A stretch of 64,000 nt of DNA from assembly GCF_013282805.1 (NCBI RefSeq), contig NZ_CP054038.1:1-64000 (forward strand), written 5' to 3'. The notes beneath the pieces are model-generated. The model was not told the DNA's origin. It worked only from the letters and a program-made list of their open reading frames with translations, and made no database searches. The DNA comes from Microbacterium hominis. Its GTDB lineage: Bacteria; Actinomycetota; Actinomycetes; Actinomycetales; Microbacteriaceae. This document shows positions 58,675 to 64,000 of this stretch, piece after piece. Position 1 is the first letter of the stretch. Each line of letters starts with the position of its first letter. Made by a program: the position numbers and the translations under genes.

Positions 58675-58753
58675 ACGTGCCGGGGTCGCGCGCGCGCCAC
58701 GTGCCGGGGTGGTGCGCGTGCCACGTGCCGGGGTCGTGCGCGTGCCACTTGCC
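58675..58753. repeat. 24-bp tandem repeat after purA
   Basis: Three copies of a 24-bp unit (ACGTGCCGGGGTCGTGCGCG plus TGCC), at 58675-58698, 58699-58722 and 58723-58746, with two or three changes, and a partial fourth. Period 24 keeps the reading frame. Confidence 0.9.
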
Positions 58754-58758
58754 GAAAT

Positions 58759-58822
58759 CAGGTGATCCGGCGAGGACAGGACGCTGCGGCCCGCAATCAG
58801 CCTGTCTACGGCGGATCACCTG
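58759..58822. repeat. 64-bp inverted-repeat element after purA
   Basis: Perfect 11-bp ends, CAGGTGATCCG (58759-58769) and CGGATCACCTG (58812-58822), with partial inner symmetry (GGACAGG and CCTGTCT). The layout is similar to the 83-bp elements, but the end sequence differs except for GATCCG. Confidence 0.75.
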
Positions 58823-58835
58823 TTCTGGGCAAGCG

Positions 58836-58943
58836 TCTGGGCAAGGGGTTGCGCGAGGGGTTGCGCGAGGGTCTGGGCAAGGGGTTGCGCGAGGGGTTGC
58901 GCGAGGGTCTGGGCAAGGGGTTGCGCGAACGGTTGGGCGAAGC
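58836..58943. repeat. 36-bp tandem repeat before the lactonase gene
   Basis: Two identical 36-bp units at 58836-58871 and 58872-58907 and a third, diverging one. Each unit is TCTGGGCAAGGGG followed by two TTGCGCGAGGG blocks. Similar TTGCGCAGGGG blocks occur after the 83-bp element near 60.4 kb. Confidence 0.9.
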
Positions 58944-59000
58944 TCTGGGAAAGAGCTTGCGCGAGAGCGGGTCGCGCGCGGGACACCGGGGGGCTGAGGC

Positions 59001-60200
59001 ATGAGGTTCCTCCTGGGCGGCTACACCGCCGACATGGATGGCCGCGCCGACGGCATCGGCGTGCTGCTGGCCGGCGCAGCCGACGACGCCCTGGCGGGCG
59101 GCACGCTGGCCCTCGCCGACGACGTCGTCACGACCGGCGGATCACCCTCGTGGCTCACCCCGCACCCGACACTCGACGTCGTCTACGCAGCGCTCGAGGG
59201 CGACGGCACGGTGCAGGCGTTCCGCCGCACCGGCGAGACGACGTACGTGCCGCTTGGAGCGCCGGTGGCCGCCGGCGACTCGCCGTGCCACGTTGCGGTG
59301 TCGCCCGACGGGTCGTTCCTGGTGGTCTCCTGCTGGAGCGACGGTCGCGTGGTGCGCATGGCAGTGGATGCCGCGGGCCGCCCGCACACGCCCGTGATCG
59401 CCCCGATGCCCGCCGATCCCTACGACGCCGATGCCGGAGCGACCGTCTCGTTCGCCGCCCCGGGACTCGACCTCGCCGCTGCGGCCCGCGCGCTGCGCGA
59501 AGCCGCCGGCGAGGAGTACGCGCACCTCGTTCCCGACCACGACCGCGAACCGGTTGAGGACGTGGATGCCGGGGGCGCGGCATCCACTCGTCCGCCGCAT
59601 GCGCATCAGGCGGTGTTCCTGCCGGGCGGCCTCATCGCGACCACCGACATGGGCTACGACCTGGTGCGGTTCTGGCGCGACAGTCCGGCCGGGCTTCGCC
59701 TCGTGCAGGACGTCGTGCTGCCGCAGGGGAGCGGACCCCGGCACATGCGCCGCCACCCGAGCGGACACCTCTACGTCGTGGCCGAGCTCTCGTGCGAGGT
59801 GTTCGCACTCGCATACGACCCGGCCGCGGCGCAGGGTGCGGGGGCGTGGCGCGTCGTCGCGGGGTCACCCCTCGGGGCGGGAACCCTGCCGGGCGACACG
59901 GCCGCCGAGCTCGCGCTCTCGCGCGACGGCGAGTTCCTCTACGCGGGCGTGCGCGGCTCCGACACCCTCGCGGTGCTGCGCGTGCGCGGTGCGGGCGACG
60001 CGGTGGCTCCGGTCGCGCTGGTCGAGGCGGGCGTGCACTGGCCCCGCCACCACGTGGTCGAGCGCGACACGCTGCTGGTGGCCGGGCAGCTCGGCGACGA
60101 GGTCGCCTCGCTCACGCTCGACCTGCGCACCGGCGTTCCGGGTCGTGTGCGGCACCGCGTCGCCGCTCCCAGCCCCACCTGCCTCCTGCCGCTGCGCTGA
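59001..60200 (+). CDS. Lactonase family (seven-bladed beta-propeller) protein
   Basis: A 399-residue protein of the 6-phosphogluconolactonase-like propeller family (PF10282 type), recognised by MRFLLGGYT at the start and repeated blade motifs HVAVSPDGSFLVVSCWSDG, GPRHMRRHPSGHLYVV and ALSRDGEFLYAGVRGSDT. The true substrate of many members is not proven. A loop at about residues 187-198 is encoded by a GTGGATGCC...GGCATCCAC hairpin sequence (59562-59587), so a repeat has been accommodated in the protein. The start overlaps the upstream repeat frame. Confidence 0.88.
   Translation: MRFLLGGYTADMDGRADGIGVLLAGAADDALAGGTLALADDVVTTGGSPSWLTPHPTLDVVYAALEGDGTVQAFRRTGETTYVPLGAPVAAGDSPCHVAVSPDGSFLVVSCWSDGRVVRMAVDAAGRPHTPVIAPMPADPYDADAGATVSFAAPGLDLAAAARALREAAGEEYAHLVPDHDREPVEDVDAGGAASTRPPHAHQAVFLPGGLIATTDMGYDLVRFWRDSPAGLRLVQDVVLPQGSGPRHMRRHPSGHLYVVAELSCEVFALAYDPAAAQGAGAWRVVAGSPLGAGTLPGDTAAELALSRDGEFLYAGVRGSDTLAVLRVRGAGDAVAPVALVEAGVHWPRHHVVERDTLLVAGQLGDEVASLTLDLRTGVPGRVRHRVAAPSPTCLLPLR
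59562..59587. repeat. GTGGATGCC inverted repeat inside the lactonase gene
   Basis: GTGGATGCC at 59562-59570 and GGCATCCAC at 59579-59587 surround GGGGGCGC. It codes for a short loop (DVDAGGAAST) without breaking the frame. The same core forms the hairpins at 46336 and 55071. Confidence 0.6.
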
Positions 60201-60225
60201 CCCGCCGCGCCGCGGCATCCACTCC

Positions 60226-60300
60226 CCTGCGCCCGGCGCCCGGCGCCCCTCGCCCTGCGCTCTGCGCCCTGCGCCCTGCGCCCCGCGCCCCTGCACCCCG
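60226..60300. repeat. GC-rich short tandem repeats after the lactonase gene
   Basis: A tract of repeated CTGCGCC/GCGCCCG heptamers (for example TGCGCCCTGCGCCCTGCGCC near 60262). It occupies the first part of the 280-base gap between the lactonase and AI-2E-type genes. Confidence 0.6.
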
Positions 60301-60313
60301 CGCTCCTCTGCCG

Positions 60314-60396
60314 ATCCGGAAACCGGAGTACGCGACGTTTCCCGGATCGAGGACGCCCGGTGATCCGGAGAAGCGCGGGGGATCCGGTTTCCGGAT
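60314..60396. repeat. 83-bp inverted-repeat element, copy 2
   Basis: Same length and ends as copy 1 at 46163-46245: it starts ATCCGGAAACCGGA and ends ATCCGGTTTCCGGAT. It lies between a GC-rich tandem tract and a run of TTGCGCAG repeats (60401-60441). No gene is seen in the gap. Confidence 0.8.
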
Positions 60397-60480
60397 CCGG
60401 CGCAGGGGGTTGCGCAGGGGTTGCGCAGGCGGGTTGCGCAGAGGAGACGGGGCGCGAGCCGCCGCGCCCGCGGGCGAAAG

Positions 60481-61605
60481 CTAGACCTTGGCGTCCTGCC
60501 GGGGGATCACGACCTGCTTGATGATTAGCAGAATGGATGCCGTCACCGGAACCGCGACGAGGGCGCCGAGAAGTCCGAGCAGGGTGCCGCCGACGAGGGC
60601 TCCGATCACGACGAGTGATCCGGGCACCGAGACCGCCTTGTTCATCACCCGCGGCGTGAGCACGTAGGCCTCCACCTGCATGTAGATGAGGTAGGCGAGC
60701 GCGAAGATCAGGGCCGACACCGGGTTGAGGATCAGGGCGACCGACGAGCCGATGATCCAGAACAAGACCGGACCCACGAGCGGGATGATCGTGATGGAGA
60801 ACGCGACCACGGCCATCAGCGCCGCGAACTGCAGCCCCAGGATCAGATACATGATGAAGGTGAAGGTCGCGTTGAAGAACGCGAGCGTCACCATGCCCAT
60901 GAGGTATCCGCCGATCGAGTCGGTGATCTGCTCGGTGAGGGAGGCGACCTTGGCACGGCTGCGGGCGGGGGCGAGCTGGTACATCCCCTGCTTCATCGAC
61001 TGCAGGGATGCCAGGAAGTACAGGCTCAGCACGATGACGATGATCCCGCCCGAGATCGCGGTGCCGACGCCGACCACGACCTGCAGTACGCCGCCGCCGA
61101 CCGCCGCGATGTTGCCGGGGTCGGAGAGGAACTTCACGACTTCGCTGGTGAGCGTTTCGATCGGGTCGCCGAAGGTCGTCGAGAGCCAGGTGTAGACGTC
61201 GGTCTGCTGGAAGTTCTCGACGATCGAAGGGATGTCCTTGATGAACTGGGTGATCTGCGAGATGACCGTCGGGATGATCAGCAGCAGCACGCCGATCAGC
61301 ACGATCGCGAAAGCCGAATAGACGATCACGATCGCCCACGTGCGCCCGACCTTGCGGCGCGAGAGCATGCGCACGGCCGGATCGAGGCCGAGGGCCACGA
61401 ACAGCGCGAGGGCGATGTAGATGATGATCGTCGACAGGCTGCCGAACGCGAGTCCCAGGACGACGGCGACCAGACCGCCGAGAGTGAGGGAGAAGCCGAC
61501 GGCGAACGGGTTGTTCAGATTCGCCCAGCGCTGGAGCCGGCTCATGGTCGCGGGGGTGGGGTCCTCGGCGTGATCCGCGGGCGCGGAATCGGTCGCATCG
61601 GTCAT
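60481..61605 (-). CDS. AI-2E family transporter
   Basis: A 374-residue membrane protein with seven to eight helices of the AI-2E (TqsA/YdiK/PerM) family. The C-terminal region SVPGSLVVIGALVGGTLLGL followed by LGALVAVPVTASI is the most conserved part. Members export autoinducer-2, or act as Na+/H+ antiporters in some bacteria; function here is not known. The ATG at 61605 is the first in-frame start. It stands alone on the minus strand. Confidence 0.9.
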   Translation of the reverse strand: MTDATDSAPADHAEDPTPATMSRLQRWANLNNPFAVGFSLTLGGLVAVVLGLAFGSLSTIIIYIALALFVALGLDPAVRMLSRRKVGRTWAIVIVYSAFAIVLIGVLLLIIPTVISQITQFIKDIPSIVENFQQTDVYTWLSTTFGDPIETLTSEVVKFLSDPGNIAAVGGGVLQVVVGVGTAISGGIIVIVLSLYFLASLQSMKQGMYQLAPARSRAKVASLTEQITDSIGGYLMGMVTLAFFNATFTFIMYLILGLQFAALMAVVAFSITIIPLVGPVLFWIIGSSVALILNPVSALIFALAYLIYMQVEAYVLTPRVMNKAVSVPGSLVVIGALVGGTLLGLLGALVAVPVTASILLIIKQVVIPRQDAKV

Positions 61606-61685
61606 GCGTCACACTCTAGGGGTGCGACGCTCCGCGCAGGAGTACCGATGCGCGACTCGGGTAGGGTCGTGGCCGAGGAGGCGCC

Positions 61686-61979
61686 ATGACCGAGGACCCG
61701 ACGACGACGCTGCACCGCCTGCGCGGCAGCATCGACAACATCGACGCCGCCCTGATCCACCTCCTCGCCGAGCGGTTCAAGGCGACGAAGCAGGTCGGGC
61801 AGCTGAAGGCGGAGCACGGGATGCCGGCGAGCGACCCGGCTCGTGAGGAGCAGCAGGTCGCCCGCCTCCGTCAGCTGGCCGAGGCCGCCGACCTCGACCC
61901 CGCGTTCGCGGAGAAGTGGTTCAACTTCGTGGTGGCCGAGGTGATCCGCCACCACACCGAGGCCGCCGACGGCCGCTGA
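61686..61979 (+). CDS. Chorismate mutase (AroQ class)
   Basis: Converts chorismate to prephenate for phenylalanine and tyrosine. The 97-residue all-helical protein shows RLRGSIDNIDAALIHLLAER, KATKQVGQLKAEHG and PAREEQQVARL, the AroQ pattern with its active-site Arg and Lys residues. There is no signal peptide, so it is the cytoplasmic type. The ATG follows GAGGAGG, and TAGGGT about 24 bases upstream is a likely -10. It is convergent with the ABC permease gene. Confidence 0.92.
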   Translation: MTEDPTTTLHRLRGSIDNIDAALIHLLAERFKATKQVGQLKAEHGMPASDPAREEQQVARLRQLAEAADLDPAFAEKWFNFVVAEVIRHHTEAADGR

Positions 61980-62005
61980 CGAAGTGCGCCCGACCGGCCG
62001 GGGGC

Positions 62006-62701
62006 CTACGGAACCGCGCGGCGCAGCGTGAGGTACGAGATGCCGCCGAGCACCGCGATCACCAGCAGTCCCCACAGCGACAGGCCGAGGGATCCCTGCG
62101 TTCCGAACCACCCGAACACCTGCGCCCACGCGTTGGCGCGCCCGATGAGGAACATCACCCCCACCAGCAGCGCGCCCAGGCCGATCAGCACGGTCGTGAG
62201 CACCAGCGAGCCGAAGCGCTTGTAGATCGTCGCCGACCAGAAGCCCACGACGAAGAACGCCATCGCGACCGTGAAGAACGACACGGCGGCGCCGAGGGGC
62301 CCGGCCTCCCACATGAACGGCAGATAGAAGAAGTACCCGTTCATGCCCCAGCCGCCCGTGGCCTGTTCGATCAGCCCGCCGATGACGAACACGATCGCAA
62401 GCAGCGCGCTGGTGGCCACCGCGGTGAGCAGCGTGCCGAGGTAGAACTCCCGGCGGGTCACGCTCATCGCCTGCGAGAACGGGAACGTGAGGGTGAGGGA
62501 TTGGATGCCGACGACGCCGAAGTACCACAGCGGCGCCTGCGCGCCGCCGCCGTACAGCGGGCCCGGCACCCCGGCACCCGCGATCATCGCGTAGACGGCC
62601 AGGGTGATCAGCAGCGATCCGCCGAGCACCATCAGCGGCACCCAGATATAGGTGTTCCGGTTGACGAGCTGCATGCGGACGACGTTGAGGGTACGGCTCA
62701 T
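62006..62701 (-). CDS. ABC transporter permease
   Basis: A 231-residue membrane protein with six helices and no ABC motif, paired with the ATPase gene that overlaps it by four bases (ATGA). It begins MSRTLNVVRMQLVNRNTYIW. The substrate is unknown; YtrA-regulated permeases in other Gram-positives respond to cell-wall antibiotics. Confidence 0.85.
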   Translation of the reverse strand: MSRTLNVVRMQLVNRNTYIWVPLMVLGGSLLITLAVYAMIAGAGVPGPLYGGGAQAPLWYFGVVGIQSLTLTFPFSQAMSVTRREFYLGTLLTAVATSALLAIVFVIGGLIEQATGGWGMNGYFFYLPFMWEAGPLGAAVSFFTVAMAFFVVGFWSATIYKRFGSLVLTTVLIGLGALLVGVMFLIGRANAWAQVFGWFGTQGSLGLSLWGLLVIAVLGGISYLTLRRAVP

Positions 62702-63612
62702 CGGAGTGCTCCTTCGTCTTCGGCGGCCGACGGGGCGGTGTCGGCGGCGTGCTGGGTGATGCGGACGATCAGCTGCTGCAGCGAGACCGGCCCGACGTCG
62801 AGGCCCGCGGCCGCCAGACGCGCGCGATCGTCGTCGGTGAGGTGGCCGAGAACGGTGACCGAAGCCACCCGGCCGAGAGTCTCGCGATGGAGCACCTCGC
62901 GCCCGGCGACGAACGTGTCGACGGCGGCGGCATCGCCGACGATGGCGGCGGCGCGATCGCGCACGTCGTCGGTCGCCTCGTCCATGAGGATCCGCCCCCG
63001 GTCGATGACCAGCACGCGCTCGATGAGGTTGGAGACCTCGTCGATCAGGTGGCTCGAGAGGATGACGGTGCGCGGGTGCTCGCTGTAGTCCTCGAGCAGC
63101 CGGTCGTAGAAGATCTGCCGGGCGACGGCATCCAATCCGAGGTACGGCTCGTCGAAGAAGGTGATGTCGGCGCGGGAGGCCAGGCCGATGATCACCCCGA
63201 CCGCCGAGAGCTGTCCGCGCGAGAGCTTCTTGATGCGGCGCTTCATCGGCAGCTGGAAGTCGGCGATGAGACGGTCGGCGAACTCCTGGTCCCAGTTCGG
63301 GTAGAACAGGCGGGCCATGCGGAACGCGTGCGTGGCCGTCGCGTCGTCGGGGTACTTCTGGCTCTCGCGCACGAAGCACATGCGGCCGAGCACCTTGGCG
63401 TTCTCGTACGGCTGCTCGCCGAACACGCGCACCTCGCCGCGGGTGGCGAAGTTCTGCGCGGTGAGGATCGACATGACGGTGGTCTTGCCGGCTCCGTTGC
63501 GACCGAGCAGGCCGTAGATGGTGTCCTTCTCGATCGTGAAGCTCACGTCGTCGACGGCGAGGGTCTCGCGGTAGCGCTTGGTGAGGTTCTTCACCTCGAT
63601 GACAGCGGTCAT
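62698..63612 (-). CDS. ABC transporter ATP-binding protein
   Basis: A 304-residue ATPase with Walker A GRNGAGKTTV, the signature LSRGQLSAV and Walker B DITFFDEPYLGLD. The C-terminal 90 residues are an extension after the nucleotide-binding domain. It overlaps the GntR gene (ATGA) at its start and the permease at its end, so the three form one operon, probably repressed by the GntR protein. Confidence 0.93.
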   Translation of the reverse strand: MTAVIEVKNLTKRYRETLAVDDVSFTIEKDTIYGLLGRNGAGKTTVMSILTAQNFATRGEVRVFGEQPYENAKVLGRMCFVRESQKYPDDATATHAFRMARLFYPNWDQEFADRLIADFQLPMKRRIKKLSRGQLSAVGVIIGLASRADITFFDEPYLGLDAVARQIFYDRLLEDYSEHPRTVILSSHLIDEVSNLIERVLVIDRGRILMDEATDDVRDRAAAIVGDAAAVDTFVAGREVLHRETLGRVASVTVLGHLTDDDRARLAAAGLDVGPVSLQQLIVRITQHAADTAPSAAEDEGALR

Positions 63613-63998
63613 CGTGCGGTTCCTTCCGTGGTGGATGCATCGTGCGCGGCGCGCTCGCGGATGAGCGTGCCGAGATCGTCGGGGGTGAGGCCCAGGGTGC
63701 GGGCCTCGGCGAGGAGGGGGGCGACGAAGCGGTCGGCGAAGGCCGCCCGGCGCTCGGCGAGGAGCAGCTCGCGTGCCCCCGGGGCGACGAACATGCCGAT
63801 GCCGCGCCGCTTGTAGATCACGCCCTTGTCGACGAGCATGTTCACTCCCTTGGCTGCGGTGGCGGGGTTGATGCGGTGGAATGCCGCCAGTTCGTTCGTC
63901 GACGGCGCCTGGCCCTCTTCGGGCAGGGAGCCGTCGACGATCGCGTCCTCCACGCGCTCGGCGATCTGGAGGAACAGGGGTCGGCCTTCTTCGACCAC
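63609..63998 (-). CDS. GntR family (YtrA-type) transcriptional regulator, may continue past the window edge
   Basis: A 129-residue regulator with a winged helix (APSTNELAAFHRINPATAA, then DKGVIYKRRGIGMFV) and a short helical tail, the YtrA pattern. The GTG at 63998 is two bases from the window end. The protein looks nearly complete, since relatives start within a few residues of this point, but the true start may lie outside. It is expected to repress the ABC operon that follows it. Confidence 0.88.
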   Translation of the reverse strand: MVEEGRPLFLQIAERVEDAIVDGSLPEEGQAPSTNELAAFHRINPATAAKGVNMLVDKGVIYKRRGIGMFVAPGARELLLAERRAAFADRFVAPLLAEARTLGLTPDDLGTLIRERAAHDASTTEGTAR

Positions 63999-64000
63999 GT

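Larger units (their letters stand above)
58636..59004 (+). other. Repeat-built open frame linking purA and the lactonase gene
   Basis: An ATG overlaps the purA stop (TGATG) and a 122-codon frame runs to a TGA that overlaps the next ATG (ATGA). The product would be Arg/Gly/Ala-rich (ATCRGRARATCRGGAR) then a repeating GKGLREGLREGL. It is built entirely from tandem and inverted repeats. Both possibilities are open: a translated linker that keeps the two genes coupled, or an inserted repeat module. I favour insertion, as ATGAGGTTC occurs at both ends (58636 and 59001). Confidence 0.35.

Noticed and set aside
58675..58943. CRISPR array
   Set aside because: The repeats are directly tandem with no unique spacers, units are 24 and 36 bases, and no cas gene is in the window.

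Overview
The window is the dnaA-proximal end of a high-GC actinobacterial chromosome, numbered from the first base of dnaA. Gene order (dnaA-dnaN-recF-DUF721-gyrB-gyrA-DUF3566-tRNA-Ile-tRNA-Ala ... ppiA-rhomboid-crgA-sortase-pabA, then pknB-pknA-pbpA-rodA-pstP-fhaB-fhaA) is the classical actinobacterial origin block. Gene content (NucS, CrgA, class E sortase, E. coli-length ArgG, GC-rich codon use, frequent GTG starts, many leaderless starts) fits Microbacteriaceae, most probably Microbacterium. The genus is an inference from familiarity with these proteins.

Layout. 1-9.9 kb: replication initiation and topology genes, with oriC in the dnaA-dnaN gap. 10.0-10.2 kb: tRNA-Ile and tRNA-Ala. 10.3-13.7 kb: small housekeeping genes (NUDIX, YbaK, cyclophilin, rhomboid protease, CrgA) and a second group of DnaA-box-like sequences. 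13.8-24.4 kb: class E sortase, PabA-type amidotransferase and the Ser/Thr kinase, phosphatase, FHA, penicillin-binding protein and RodA cluster that controls growth and peptidoglycan synthesis. 24.5-26.3 kb: tRNA-Leu followed by an accessory patch of very small or truncated genes. 26.4-36.8 kb: amidase, GNAT, GntR, cold-shock protein, a rhomboid-like/lysyl-transferase membrane protein, HAD hydrolase, mismatch endonuclease NucS, and a divergent MFS/LacI pair sharing a 34-bp operator. 36.9-43.2 kb: a complete Mrp (Mnh) Na+/H+ antiporter operon, with A and B fused. 43.2-47.8 kb: penicillin-acylase-type Ntn hydrolase and argG. 48-55 kb: a 2359-residue secreted LPPTG-anchored surface protein. 55-64 kb: Pr6Pr membrane protein, TerC-family protein behind a probable Mn2+ (yybP-ykoY) riboswitch, purA, lactonase-fold protein, AI-2E-family protein, chorismate mutase and a YtrA-type GntR/ABC transporter operon.

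The coding content is mostly conventional. The unusual signals lie between genes: two 83-bp elements with near-identical 14-15 bp inverted ends, 14 kb apart and each beside a tract of short tandem repeats; a 365-bp repeat module between purA and the lactonase gene that is flanked by a 9-bp direct repeat and keeps an open frame overlapping both neighbours; four GTTCAGAAC palindromes at an exact 16-bp period at the 3' end of nucS; recurrent hairpins built on GTGGATGCCGC; and many genes whose -10 box lies only 5-7 bases before the start codon.
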